A program made the position numbers and the translations under genes. The notes beneath the pieces are model-generated. The model saw only the letters and a program-made list of their open reading frames with translations, did no database searches and was not told the DNA's origin. Positions 28,276 to 37,061 of a stretch of 64,000 nucleotides of DNA are shown here, piece after piece. Each line of letters opens with the position of its first letter. Positions within the stretch are counted from its first letter, which is position 1. This stretch comes from Gammaproteobacteria bacterium (GTDB taxonomy: Bacteria; Pseudomonadota; Gammaproteobacteria; Xanthomonadales; Wenzhouxiangellaceae), in assembly GCA_021772975.1 (NCBI GenBank), contig JAJFKY010000020.1, forward strand, positions 69,559 to 133,558, given 5' to 3'.

Positions 28276-28722
28276 ATGATTTCTAAACTCAATATACCCA
28301 TCCGCGTGTACTGGGAAGATACCGATGGCGGTGGTGTGGTGTATCACGCCCGCTATGTGAATTTTTTCGAGCGAGCCCGTACTGAATGGCTGCGCCAGTT
28401 GGGTTTTGAGCAAAGCCGTTTACAGCGTGAACTGGATATTGTGTTCGCCATTCACCGCATGGAAATCGACTTTCTGGGTCCGGCGCGGCTGGATGACCAG
28501 CTTCGGGTCAGTGCTGCGCCAGTCAAACTGGGCGCTGCCAGCATGCGCTTTCAACAGCGGATTCATCGCTGTGACGACACTGCCGGTGGAGCGGATACAG
28601 ACGAACTGATTGCGCGTGCCGATGTCTATGCCGCGTGTCTGACAGCCAGCGGTTTCAAACCGGTGCGTATTCCGGAAGCGATAAAAGTCAAACTTAAAAG
28701 TACAATAACTTCTGAAGGTTAA
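28276..28722 (+). CDS. ybgC: Tol-Pal-associated acyl-CoA thioesterase YbgC
   Basis: 148-aa hot-dog-fold thioesterase of the 4-hydroxybenzoyl-CoA thioesterase type. The motif VYWEDTDGGGVVYHARYVNFFERARTEWL holds the catalytic Asp and the Tyr/His pair. It is the usual first gene of the tol-pal operon and acts on acyl-CoA or acyl-ACP at the inner membrane face. ATG 28276 gives the family-like start (MISKLNIPIRVYW); a GTG at 28267 is also in frame, and it lies inside the right arm of the inverted repeat. It is followed by tolQ after 23 bp. Confidence 0.93.
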   Translation: MISKLNIPIRVYWEDTDGGGVVYHARYVNFFERARTEWLRQLGFEQSRLQRELDIVFAIHRMEIDFLGPARLDDQLRVSAAPVKLGAASMRFQQRIHRCDDTAGGADTDELIARADVYAACLTASGFKPVRIPEAIKVKLKSTITSEG

Positions 28723-28745
28723 AAGTAATACCAAAAGGAAATTCT

Positions 28746-29426
28746 ATGCAAGGTCATTTGGATATTCTGGAACTGGTGCTGGGCGCCAGTCTGCTGGTGC
28801 AGCTGGTTATGCTGATTTTGCTGGCGGCATCGTTGGTGTCCTGGATGGTGATTTTTAAAAAGCGCGCGATGCTCAGCAGAGCCACCGAGCATGCCGAGGA
28901 TTTTGAAGAGCGTTTCTGGTCCGGTTCGGAATTGTCCAAATTGTATGACGGGCTGGCGCGGGGAGACCGTGCGCATTCCGGTCTGGAACGGGTGTTCGAG
29001 TCGGGCTACCAGGAATTCAACCGGATGCGCGAGCGCAAAGTGGGTGCGGAAGCAGCGGTGGCCGCGGCGCAACGCAGCATGCGGGTTGCCGCCACCCGCG
29101 AAATGGATCGCCTCGAGCATCATCTCAGTTTTCTGGCTACGGTCGGTTCGACCAGCCCGTATGTCGGCTTGTTCGGTACGGTGTGGGGCATCATGAACTC
29201 GTTTCGGGCGCTGGGCGCCGCCCAGCAGGCCACCATTGCGATGGTCGCTCCGGGCATTTCCGAAGCCTTGATCGCGACCGCCATGGGTTTGTTTGCCGCG
29301 ATTCCGGCGGTGATCGCCTATAACCGTTTTTCCGACCAGGTCGAGCGGCTGGCGACCCGCTATGACAATTTCACTGAAGAGTTTGCCGCGGTATTGGAAC
29401 GCCAAAGCCACGCTCAGCCAGTCTGA
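28746..29426 (+). CDS. tolQ: Tol-Pal system proton channel subunit TolQ
   Basis: 226-aa inner-membrane protein of the TolQ/ExbB/MotA family with three helices: residues about 14-36 (LLVQLVMLILLAASLVSWMVIF), and two in the C-terminal half around the signature PYVGLFGTVWGIMNSFR and APGISEALIATAMGLFAAIPAVIAYN. With TolR it converts the proton gradient into force on TolA during cell constriction. SD AAAGGAAA is well placed. tolR follows with a 13-bp gap. Confidence 0.97.
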   Translation: MQGHLDILELVLGASLLVQLVMLILLAASLVSWMVIFKKRAMLSRATEHAEDFEERFWSGSELSKLYDGLARGDRAHSGLERVFESGYQEFNRMRERKVGAEAAVAAAQRSMRVAATREMDRLEHHLSFLATVGSTSPYVGLFGTVWGIMNSFRALGAAQQATIAMVAPGISEALIATAMGLFAAIPAVIAYNRFSDQVERLATRYDNFTEEFAAVLERQSHAQPV

Positions 29427-29439
29427 CCGGAGGGCCGCC

Positions 29440-29874
29440 ATGAGTCATCTGCGCCAACGCCGCAAACCGATGTCGGAAATCAACGTCGTGCCCTATATCG
29501 ACGTCATGCTGGTGCTGCTGGTGATATTCATGATTACCGCGCCGCTGTTGAATCTGGGCGTTGAGATCGAATTGCCCAAAGCGGCCGCCGAACCATTGGA
29601 AACTGAGACCCAGGACAGCGTAGTGATGGTCACGGTTACCAGTAACGGGGATCTGTATCTGAACACCGACGGCCGGGGTGAATTGATTGATGCAGAATCA
29701 CTGGTCCAGCAGATGGCCGCCTTTGTCCGCCGCAATCCGCAACTGGAAGTGCTGGTCGGGGGTGATTCCCAGGCCAATTATGGCCAGGTCTACCAGGCGA
29801 TGGTGTTACTGCAGCAAGCCGGGGTGGGTAAGGTGGGCCTGATGAGCGATCCAGTGGAAACGGATCAAAACTGA
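29440..29874 (+). CDS. tolR: Tol-Pal system protein TolR
   Basis: 144-aa ExbD/TolR family protein: one N-terminal helix with the essential Asp in INVVPYIDVMLVLLVIFMI and a periplasmic domain that binds peptidoglycan. The open frame extends upstream to 29362 inside tolQ, but ATG 29440 is preceded by GGAGGG at perfect distance and gives the normal start MSHLRQRRKPMSEINVVP. It dimerises within the TolQ ring. Confidence 0.96.
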   Translation: MSHLRQRRKPMSEINVVPYIDVMLVLLVIFMITAPLLNLGVEIELPKAAAEPLETETQDSVVMVTVTSNGDLYLNTDGRGELIDAESLVQQMAAFVRRNPQLEVLVGGDSQANYGQVYQAMVLLQQAGVGKVGLMSDPVETDQN

Positions 29875-29908
29875 TCAGATGTCATTGGCTTAGAGCTGGA
29901 TAACGGCT

Positions 29909-30907
29909 ATGCATCTGGACACTGAATGGCGCAATGCAGTGCTGGCCTCGCTGGCAGTGCATCTATTGCTGGTGGCCGCGATGCTGGCTGCTGTCTGGGA
30001 CTGGCCGGTTGATCGGCGTCCTAATCGCACCGGTCTGAATATCGAAGCGCGCATTGTGGATGTCAATCAATTTCTACAGCAGGCCAGCCAGGCTCAGGAG
30101 CAGCGTCAGGCGACCGAGCGTGAAGCTGAGCAACGCCGTGAGCGCGAGCGCCTGGCGCAGCAGCGTGATGCAGCCCTGCAGCAGCAACGTGAACGTGAGC
30201 AGCAGGCCCGCGAGCAGCGTGAGCAGGAACAACGCGAACAGGCTGAACGCGAAGCACAGCAGCGAACCCAGCAGCAACTGCGTGAGCAGGAACAGGAACG
30301 TCAGCGACAACTGACCGAGCAGGCTGAGCGCGAGCGTCAGGCGGAGCTGGAAAAACAGCGTGAAGCCGAACGCCGGCGACTTGAACTGGAGGCTCGCCGC
30401 CAGGCCGAGGCGGAACGGCAACGTGAGCAAGAGGCCCGCCGGCAACGCGAACTGGAAGCAATCCGGCAACAGCGTGAAGCCGCCGAGCGCCGCCGTCAGC
30501 AGGAGCAGCAGAAACTGCAGCAACTGGATGATCAACGCCAGCGGGAAGCCGAAGCGCAGCTTCAGGCGGAGCAGCTGGCGCAGCAGCAGGCAGCAGCACG
30601 GGAGGCCACCAATGCCGGCCGGCTGGGCAGTTTAAAAGAGCAATATATCGCCACGATTGAAGCTGCTGTAAGGGCAGCCTGGATCAGGCCACCCAGCGCG
30701 ATTGATAATATTATGTGTGCGGTACGGGTGGTGCAGATTCCGGGCGGGGAGGTGGTGGATGCGGTTATCACCAGACCCTGCAATGCCGATTCGGCTACTC
30801 AACGATCTATTCTTGCCGCGGTCAAACGGGATGACCTGCCGTACCGCGGGTTTGAGGAAGTGTTTGAGCGTGAAATTACCTTTAATTTCAGCAATACCAG
30901 CAACTGA
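29909..30907 (+). CDS. tolA: Cell envelope integrity protein TolA
   Basis: 332-aa protein with one N-terminal membrane helix (LASLAVHLLLVAAMLAAVWDWP, containing the SxxxH-like TolQR contact), a very long charged helical region (residues about 50-235) rich in Gln, Arg and Glu (repeats such as REQQAREQRE), and a C-terminal domain (LGSLKEQYIATIEAAVRAAWIRPP ... ) with two Cys (CAVRVVQIPGG, RPCNAD) as in TolA-III. It reaches through the periplasm to Pal and TolB. The repetitive region creates long antisense frames that are not genes. Confidence 0.95.
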   Translation: MHLDTEWRNAVLASLAVHLLLVAAMLAAVWDWPVDRRPNRTGLNIEARIVDVNQFLQQASQAQEQRQATEREAEQRRERERLAQQRDAALQQQREREQQAREQREQEQREQAEREAQQRTQQQLREQEQERQRQLTEQAERERQAELEKQREAERRRLELEARRQAEAERQREQEARRQRELEAIRQQREAAERRRQQEQQKLQQLDDQRQREAEAQLQAEQLAQQQAAAREATNAGRLGSLKEQYIATIEAAVRAAWIRPPSAIDNIMCAVRVVQIPGGEVVDAVITRPCNADSATQRSILAAVKRDDLPYRGFEEVFEREITFNFSNTSN

Positions 30908-31007
30908 TGTTTGCGGTTAGCACTGAACACCGATACCGGCGGTGCAGCCCGGATGGCCGGTAGTGCGCCGGTTACCGGATTATGATGAAAACTTTGGAGT
31001 CTCTGTT

Positions 31008-32309
31008 GTGAATAAATATCTCGCCTGTCTGCTGGCCGCCTGCGTTACGCTGACTATCCATACCAGCGCCCGCGCTGAGCTGGTTATCGATATCGTTAAA
31101 ACCGGGGTGGACTCACTGCCGGTCGCGATAGTGCCGTTCAGCTGGAATGTCGACGACCCGGAACCGATTACCGGCATATCTGACGTTATTTCCGCGGATC
31201 TTTATCGTTCCGGGTTGTTTGAGCCGCTCGATAAGAAAGATATGATCGAACGCCCAGCTGATCCGGCTGATATCCGTTTCGGCACCTGGCGGCTGTTAAA
31301 AGTGGATGCGGTGGCGATGGGCCAGATCAGCGCTGCCCCCGGTGGTGGGTATATGGCCAGATACTGGCTGTTCGATGTGAATACCGGAGCACAACTGCTT
31401 GGTCAGGAATTGCTGATCGGGGCCGGTGAGCTGCGGCTGGGTGCGCACCGGATCGCGGATCAGATTTATGCGGCGCTGATCGGGACGCCGGGGGCATTTG
31501 CAACCCGCATCGCGTTTGTAGTGTCGACCGGGGTCGGGCAGGACAGCCGCTATGAACTGGTGGTGGCCGATTCCGACGGCTTTGGTCAGCAATCGATTGT
31601 CACTGACGGCCAGCCGCTGTTATCACCCGCCTGGTCGCCGGATGGCAGTGAGTTGGCGTTTGTGTCATTTGCGCGCGGTAACTCGACGGTGATCATCCAG
31701 AACGTGTTTACCGGCGCTAACCGGGTGGTAGCCGAGTTCAAGGGCATCAACGGGGCGCCATCATTCTCTCCCGATGGTTCCAGACTGGCCTTGACCCTGT
31801 CGCGTTCCGGCAGTCCGGAGATCAATATTCTGGATCTGCAAACCAACCGTTTTACCGCCTTGACCCAGCATTGGGCAATTGATACCGAAGCTGTCTGGAA
31901 CCAGGATGGCAGTGAAATTCTGTTTACCAGCGACCGGGGCGGCAAGCCACAGGTTTACAGCATCTCGCCACGCGGGGGAGAACCGCGCCGGGTAACCTGG
32001 GAAGGCGATTACAATGCTCGTCCGACCTTATCACCGGATGGCAAGCTGCTGGCGACCACGCATGGTAATGAGAATATTTATCGAATTGCAGTTTTTGATC
32101 GCGAAAATCAGCGATTACGTGTATTATCTGACGGTCGCCTGGACGAGTCGCCCAGCTTTGCCCCGAATGGCAGTATGGTCTTATATGCCAGCAAGGAAAA
32201 CGGTAAAGGCGTATTATATGCAGTTTCGGTAGATGGAAAAGTCCGTCAGCGATTAGTGACCAGCGAGGGTGATGTCAGGGAGCCTGCATGGTCACCCTTA
32301 GTACAATAA
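31008..32309 (+). CDS. tolB: Tol-Pal system periplasmic beta-propeller protein TolB
   Basis: 433-aa periplasmic protein. The signal peptide (MNKYLACLLAACVTLTIHTSARA) is followed by the N-terminal domain (LVIDIVKTGVDSLPVAIVPF) and a six-bladed propeller of WSPDG-type repeats (SPAWSPDGSELAFVS, PSFSPDGSRLALTLS, PTLSPDGKLLATT, PSFAPNGSMVLYAS). The start is GTG 31008 with GGAG 8 nt upstream; the frame's ATG at 30942 would add a non-signal extension. TolB binds Pal and is released by TolA. Confidence 0.97.
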   Translation: MNKYLACLLAACVTLTIHTSARAELVIDIVKTGVDSLPVAIVPFSWNVDDPEPITGISDVISADLYRSGLFEPLDKKDMIERPADPADIRFGTWRLLKVDAVAMGQISAAPGGGYMARYWLFDVNTGAQLLGQELLIGAGELRLGAHRIADQIYAALIGTPGAFATRIAFVVSTGVGQDSRYELVVADSDGFGQQSIVTDGQPLLSPAWSPDGSELAFVSFARGNSTVIIQNVFTGANRVVAEFKGINGAPSFSPDGSRLALTLSRSGSPEINILDLQTNRFTALTQHWAIDTEAVWNQDGSEILFTSDRGGKPQVYSISPRGGEPRRVTWEGDYNARPTLSPDGKLLATTHGNENIYRIAVFDRENQRLRVLSDGRLDESPSFAPNGSMVLYASKENGKGVLYAVSVDGKVRQRLVTSEGDVREPAWSPLVQ

Positions 32310-32352
32310 CCCTGAATGTTTTTTTAACCGTATTTTCACAGGAGGAGTTCTG

Positions 32353-32880
32353 ATGAAGTTCCCCGTACGTCTGCTTTTAGCAGCAAGTTTGATTCTGCTG
32401 TTAGCAGCATGTAAAAAAGATACCAAGCCTGATGTGGTTGAGCCACCTGTTGAGCGGCAGCCGCCGCCGGCACAAGTGGAAAGCAATGCATTGGACCCGC
32501 GTGATTTCACCGATCCCCGCAACCTCGATAATCCAGACAGCCTGCTTAGCAAGCGGGTTATTTATTTCGAGTTCGACCGTTCCGTGATTTTGCCGGAATT
32601 TCGCGACACCATCGCCGCCCACAGTGCCTATGCCCGTGCCAATAGCACCGCGCGCATGGTACTGGAAGGTCATGCCGATGAACGTGGCAGCCGCGAATAC
32701 AATCTGGGTTTGGGCGAACGCCGTGGCAATTCGGTGGAATCCGCCATGCAGGCGGGCGGCGCCGGCCGCAACCAGCTTGAAGTGATCAGCTATGGCGAAG
32801 AACGCCCGGTCTGCACGCAGAGCACGGAAGGTTGCTGGCAGCGCAATCGCCGGGTTGAGATTGTCTATACCGCCAGGTAA
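32353..32880 (+). CDS. pal: Peptidoglycan-associated lipoprotein Pal
   Basis: 175-aa outer-membrane lipoprotein. Lipobox LLAAC (Cys at about residue 20), a short Pro-rich linker, and an OmpA-type peptidoglycan-binding domain: IYFEFDRSVILPEF, LEGHADERGSREYNLGLGERR, and the C-terminal SYGEERPVC. AGGAGG precedes the ATG. Standard partner of TolB and anchor of the outer membrane to the cell wall. Confidence 0.98.
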   Translation: MKFPVRLLLAASLILLLAACKKDTKPDVVEPPVERQPPPAQVESNALDPRDFTDPRNLDNPDSLLSKRVIYFEFDRSVILPEFRDTIAAHSAYARANSTARMVLEGHADERGSREYNLGLGERRGNSVESAMQAGGAGRNQLEVISYGEERPVCTQSTEGCWQRNRRVEIVYTAR

Positions 32881-32922
32881 TGACCCAAGGTAATGACCAA
32901 TGGGCCGCAACCTGTGTTGGGT

Positions 32923-33759
32923 ATGAAAAATAAATCAGCTTGTTTCAGCCGGGCCGGTATCTTACTGGCCCTGGTTTTTGGACTGTACGGGTTGAGCGTC
33001 AACGCTCAGCCTGCCGCGGATGCGCAAATGGTTTATCAACTGCAGCAATTGCAGGATGAGATTCGTGAACTGCGTGGTCTGGTCGAGCAGCAGTCGTTTG
33101 AGCTGGAAAACCTCAAGCGGCGTCAACGGGATCAGTATCTGGACCTGGATCAGCGCCTTAACGATATCCGTCAGGGCGGTGCCGGCATAGCTGCTGCAGG
33201 CAGCACTACAGCGGATGCCGATCAACCCGTTATCAGCCAGCCGGTCATTGAGCAACCGGTTGTCAGTCAAGCGGCGCCTGAAGTCCGTGCCCCCCAGGTT
33301 GAACAACGAGAAGTTGCCAGTATTGCGTTACCCGCTACCGGTGCCGCCGCCGTAACGCAGGCCTCGCCAGAAGATGAGAAACGCGCTTATGACAGTGCTT
33401 TTTCGGCACTCAAAGATTTGCGTTATGCTGATTCCGCGCAGGCTTTTCTGGATTTTATTGAACAATATCCCGATAGCGAGTACGCCGACAACGCCCAGTA
33501 CTGGCTGGGGGAGTCATTTTATGCAGCCGGTAACTACGATCTTGCCCTGAATGCTTTCAACGGCCTGCTGGCGGATTATCCGCGCAGTTCCAAGACGGCC
33601 GACGCGCTGCTCAAAATCGGTTACAGCCATTATGAGAAAAAAGAGTGGCCGCAGGCGCGTGCCGCGCTGGAGCAGGTCAAGGCTCAGTATCCGGAAACCA
33701 CGTTGTCCCGCCTGGCGGAAAGCAGGCTTAGAAATATGCGGCTGGAAGGACACTTCTAG
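32923..33759 (+). CDS. cpoB: Cell division coordinator CpoB (YbgF)
   Basis: 278-aa periplasmic protein with a signal peptide (MKNKSACFSRAGILLALVFGLYGLSVNAQ), a coiled-coil trimerisation region (YQLQQLQDEIRELRGLVEQQSFELENLKRRQ), a Gln/Pro/Val-rich linker with repeats of the type SQPVIEQPVVSQ, and three TPR repeats at the C terminus (DKLR-YADSAQAFLDFIEQYPDSEYADNAQYWLGE ...). CpoB links peptidoglycan synthesis to Tol action at the septum. An ATG at 32893 is also in frame; I choose 32923 because it gives a conventional signal peptide. The SD is poor for both, so coupling to pal is likely. Confidence 0.92.
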   Translation: MKNKSACFSRAGILLALVFGLYGLSVNAQPAADAQMVYQLQQLQDEIRELRGLVEQQSFELENLKRRQRDQYLDLDQRLNDIRQGGAGIAAAGSTTADADQPVISQPVIEQPVVSQAAPEVRAPQVEQREVASIALPATGAAAVTQASPEDEKRAYDSAFSALKDLRYADSAQAFLDFIEQYPDSEYADNAQYWLGESFYAAGNYDLALNAFNGLLADYPRSSKTADALLKIGYSHYEKKEWPQARAALEQVKAQYPETTLSRLAESRLRNMRLEGHF

Positions 33760-33795
33760 CAGCGTACAGTTCTCTGGACCTGGTTCCTGACACGT

Positions 33796-34473
33796 ATGCA
33801 AAACGCCTCCCGGGCTGTGATCAGTGATCGTGCTGAACAGCTGAAAATCACGGAAATATTCTATTCCCTGCAGGGCGAATCCAGTCTGGCGGGCTGGCCG
33901 ACCGTGTTTATCCGTTTGACCGGCTGTCCATTACGCTGTGTTTACTGTGACACAGCATATGCTTTCAGCGGGGGTCAGTGGGCGCATTTTGACGATATTC
34001 TGCACCAGGTCAGCAGCCATCAGGTCCGGCATGTGTGTGTGACCGGCGGTGAACCGCTGGCGCAAACGCGCTGCCTGGATCTGCTGCAACGTCTGTGTGA
34101 TGCCGGCTATATTGTCAGCCTGGAAACCAGTGGTGCGTTGTCCGTCGCCGAGGTCGATCCGCGGGTGATCAAGGTGCTGGATTTAAAAACCCCGGATTCC
34201 GGCGAACAGCACCGCAATCTATGGGATAACCTGCCGCACTTGAATGCTCAGGACCAGATCAAGTTTGTGATTTGCAGTCGCCTGGATTTTGACTGGGCGG
34301 TGGAGCAGCTGCAGCAGCGGCAACTGACAGCGCGGTGCCCGGTATTTTTCTCACCCAGTTATGCCCAGCTGCCGGCAGCTCAGTTGGCTGCCTGGATACT
34401 GGAAGCGCATCTGCCGGTGCGTATGCAACTGCAACTGCATAAACAAATATGGGCTGATCAGCCGGGTCGATGA
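33796..34473 (+). CDS. queE: 7-carboxy-7-deazaguanine synthase
   Basis: 225-aa radical-SAM enzyme of queuosine/preQ0 synthesis. The cluster-binding C-x3-C-x2-C is in [16 protein letters not shown], preceded by [23 protein letters not shown] and followed by VTGGEPLAQ. It converts 6-carboxytetrahydropterin to CDG, the substrate for QueC. The gene overlaps queC by 4 bp (ATGA). The order tol-pal-cpoB-queE-queC is common in gammaproteobacteria. queD is not in the window. Confidence 0.97.
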   Translation: MQNASRAVISDRAEQLKITEIFYSLQGESSLAGWPTVFIRLTGCPLRCVYCDTAYAFSGGQWAHFDDILHQVSSHQVRHVCVTGGEPLAQTRCLDLLQRLCDAGYIVSLETSGALSVAEVDPRVIKVLDLKTPDSGEQHRNLWDNLPHLNAQDQIKFVICSRLDFDWAVEQLQQRQLTARCPVFFSPSYAQLPAAQLAAWILEAHLPVRMQLQLHKQIWADQPGR

Positions 34474-35168
34474 ACAGTACAAAAAATAACAAACCGCTCG
34501 AAAAAGCGGTGGTGTTGTTATCCGGTGGACTGGATTCCGCCACGCTGCTGGCCATTGCGATTGCTGAAGGTTATGAGTGCCACACACTGGCTGTTGATTA
34601 TGGTCAGCGACATAACGCTGAACTGGATGCGGCAGGAAAGATCAGTAAGGCTCTCGGGGCCAAGCAGCACAGACAAGTAAAAATAGACCTGCGAGCAATA
34701 GGCGGTTCTGCCCTGACCGATGATATCCCCGTTCCCGACGCGGATATTAACAGTCAAGACATTCCAGTTACTTACGTACCGGCACGCAACAGCGTTTTGT
34801 TATCCATGGCATTGGGTTATGCGGAGGTCGCGCAGGCCAACGGGATATTCATTGGCGTTAACGCGGTGGATTATTCTGGTTATCCTGATTGCAGACCAGC
34901 ATTCATCGCGGCTTTTGAGGCACTGGCGCAGGTAGCCACCAAAGCCGGCGTTGCAGGGCAAAGGTTCATTGTTCATACCCCGCTGATCAATTTAAGCAAG
35001 GCGGATATTATCCGGCGCGGTACCGAGCTGGGTATTAATTACGGTGCCACCGTGTCGTGTTACCAGGCCGATGTGCAGGGGCGTGCTTGTGGACGCTGTG
35101 ATTCGTGTGAGCTGAGAAAACAGGGTTTTATCGCAGCAGGTATTTCTGATCCCACCCGCTATAGCTAA
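34470..35168 (+). CDS. queC: 7-cyano-7-deazaguanine (preQ0) synthase
   Basis: 232-aa ATP-dependent enzyme that makes preQ0 from CDG and ammonia. It shows the PP-loop [28 protein letters not shown] and [17 protein letters not shown], and the C-terminal zinc site with four cysteines ([17 protein letters not shown]). Translation is coupled with queE. Base use in the central part is a little more A+T-rich than its neighbours but not remarkable. Confidence 0.97.
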   Translation: MNSTKNNKPLEKAVVLLSGGLDSATLLAIAIAEGYECHTLAVDYGQRHNAELDAAGKISKALGAKQHRQVKIDLRAIGGSALTDDIPVPDADINSQDIPVTYVPARNSVLLSMALGYAEVAQANGIFIGVNAVDYSGYPDCRPAFIAAFEALAQVATKAGVAGQRFIVHTPLINLSKADIIRRGTELGINYGATVSCYQADVQGRACGRCDSCELRKQGFIAAGISDPTRYS

Positions 35169-35181
35169 ACTTCCAGACTAG

Positions 35182-35212
35182 CATTGTAGCAGCGGACCAG
35201 GCCGCGACAATG
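35182..35212. repeat. Degenerate REP-like element
   Basis: GTAGCAGCGGACC-A-GGCCGCGAC (35186-35208), flanked by CATTGT and ACAATG, closely matches the unit at 59041-59063 read on the other strand and the unit at 59078-59100. It lies just after the queC stop, where it could act as a 3'-end hairpin. Confidence 0.6.
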
Positions 35213-35340
35213 TATGTAGTCAAGTAACCTCTGATTTCGATAGTGCCGGGTTTTCTGAGGGATCACGTCAATCGCTGGCTGAGATGGCTGAAACATTGAG
35301 CAAAAACACTGAGCAGACAGAGCATGGTTGAGGGATTTGG

Positions 35341-35586
35341 TTACCGTCCGTCTTCAGCAGGTTGGTCGCGATCTGTTTGCCGGGGTGCACGCTGATTACA
35401 TTCGGCCTGGCGCTGCGCTGAGTCGGGGCGATTGGCATTTTCCTGATGACATTGATAGTTGGTGCCCGCCTGCTGGCCCGCCTGGCGCCACTGTTCACCA
35501 CTGCAACCAGCCAGAATAAGCAGCGCTAAACCAGCCAGCGCGGGCAAAGTAGTTGCGCGTGTGATGATTGTCTTGGTATCTGGCAT
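35341..35586 (-). CDS. Small predicted lipoprotein
   Basis: 81-aa product starting MPDTKTIITRATTLPALAGLALLILAGC: basic start, hydrophobic core and a lipobox LAGC, so an exported lipoprotein is likely. The mature part is short, polar and Gln/Arg/Asp-rich (GEQWRQAGQQAGTNYQCHQENANRPDSAQRQAECNQ) with two Cys that could pair. The frame can start at 35640, but ATG 35586 gives a proper signal. I do not recognise the family. It is flanked by REP-like sequence on one side and a 350-bp gap on the other. Confidence 0.65.
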   Translation of the reverse strand: MPDTKTIITRATTLPALAGLALLILAGCSGEQWRQAGQQAGTNYQCHQENANRPDSAQRQAECNQRAPRQTDRDQPAEDGR

Positions 35587-35932
35587 GGTTCTGGACTCTT
35601 TGTATGGGGCTGGCAGGTCAGGTTTAGTATAACCAGACAATCGCTCCGGTTGTTGCCTGTGACGTTGCTGTTACTGGTCAAAACGACCAGCCAGTCTGGC
35701 TCAGTTTCTATCGTTACGGTCTATCTGCATCCAATCAGACCGGATGAAAAGCAGATTATCATCCGGATCATTAAAAACTGTTAAATATAACCGCTATGAG
35801 CGGCGTTTTATTGTCAGCCACACATTGGGCTGAGCAGTGGAATACTACTGCCTGGCAGGCTTTCAATGCCGTTCGGATGGCCGCAAACGGGTGGCAGGCG
35901 AGCTGTTTAACTTAGCAGCTGGCACGCGGTTT
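35587..35932. other. Intergenic region, no gene seen
   Basis: About 345 bp between the small lipoprotein start and the DUF481 protein stop, both on the minus strand. A short A+T-rich stretch (35755-35795) may hold the lipoprotein's promoter. No SD-led frame and no perfect hairpin followed by a T-run are visible. Confidence 0.4.
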
Positions 35933-36958
35933 TTATTCCCACAAATAACCCAGGCTGAGAATATAGATTAAATCTTCTTTTTCGGTCCCCGGCGAAGGGC
36001 TGTTATCGTAATTAAAGTTAATCTGTGCGGTGCCGCTAAAGCGCTTGCTGATCGGGTAGCGAAAACCGGTGCGGGAACGGATCACAAAATCATTGGTGTC
36101 CTCTACGCTGACCAGACCTTCCTGATCATGGAAAAAACGCAGCCAATCAAACCATTGATGCTCGTACTTGATGCCCCAGCGGCCGGCGATGGTCTGTTCG
36201 CTGGGTGCTATTTCAAAATTCTCGGAAAGATAACCTATGCCGATGGTCGCCGAGAGTCTTAAATCATCAGTATCGTGGAACTGATAACCGATACCGCTGC
36301 TGACACTTGTTCGCAGATTCAGCTCCTGCAGGTCATTTTGCTGCAGCGTAATGGTATTGTTCCAGAATACTTTCTCGCTGAGGAAATAATCGTAGTTGGT
36401 GTACACCGTCCAGTTATCAACAATGGTTTCACCGTCCTCTTCGCCGCGATTAAAATCCACGCCTATGGCGTAGCGGTCTTGCTCGCCGCGGGCGTTAAAT
36501 TCTCCATCGAAATGGTATTGCTGGGTATCAGCATTGCCGGTGGCGGCGGTGATCCCCACATTGAAGTTGGAGCTGTATTTGGTCTTGGGCGCCAGTTCTT
36601 CAGCAGTTGGTGGGTTGATGGCCGTCACGTTCTCCACGTCAAAGGCCACCGATTTGAGCACGTCGTCACCACTGATCTGAATTTCACCGTTTTCGCTGAA
36701 CACCGCCTGACCGGTAATCTGACTGTCGTTGACCAGTTGTGCTGTGATCGGGGTGTCGGTGGTCAGGCTGACCACGGCGTCCCATGGGATTTCAATTTCT
36801 CCGGCATAGGTCGCCTTAAACACCAGCACGCCGTCAGCCATTTTTATCACCTCACCTGACAACCGGTCACCATTATCCAGGTTGACGGTATCGGCCAGCG
36901 CGCTATTACCCAACATCAGCCAGATACTGACGATAATAAGTCGATTGAGGTGATACAT
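35933..36958 (-). CDS. DUF481-family outer-membrane protein (YdiY-like)
   Basis: 341-aa exported protein. Signal peptide MYHLNRLIIVSIWLMLGNSALA, then a small beta domain (DTVNLDNGDRLSGEVIKMADGVLVFKATYAGEIEIPWDAV) and a C-terminal region of alternating strands typical of a beta barrel (SSNFNVGITAATGNADTQQYHFDGEFNAR ... FRYPISKRFSGTAQINFNY), ending with aromatic residue signature LGYLWE. DUF481 proteins such as YdiY are acid-induced or salt-related in some bacteria, but the role is unknown. I use ATG 36958; the longer frame from 37024 lacks a signal. Probably monocistronic. Confidence 0.88.
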   Translation of the reverse strand: MYHLNRLIIVSIWLMLGNSALADTVNLDNGDRLSGEVIKMADGVLVFKATYAGEIEIPWDAVVSLTTDTPITAQLVNDSQITGQAVFSENGEIQISGDDVLKSVAFDVENVTAINPPTAEELAPKTKYSSNFNVGITAATGNADTQQYHFDGEFNARGEQDRYAIGVDFNRGEEDGETIVDNWTVYTNYDYFLSEKVFWNNTITLQQNDLQELNLRTSVSSGIGYQFHDTDDLRLSATIGIGYLSENFEIAPSEQTIAGRWGIKYEHQWFDWLRFFHDQEGLVSVEDTNDFVIRSRTGFRYPISKRFSGTAQINFNYDNSPSPGTEKEDLIYILSLGYLWE

Positions 36959-37061
36959 AAATCGATTCCATTGATGACAAAAAATTCCAGCCGCGCAGCT
37001 TAGCATGTCAGCGGCGCAGGGCAAGTCCTGCTGACCAGCTGTGACAGATCGGCGGGTTTGA

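Noticed and set aside
30063-30599. Long minus-strand frames (178 and 153 aa) across tolA
   Set aside because: They are created by the Gln/Arg/Glu repeat periodicity of the tolA helical region and encode low-complexity Ala/Val/Pro or Leu runs; no SD and tolA is certain.
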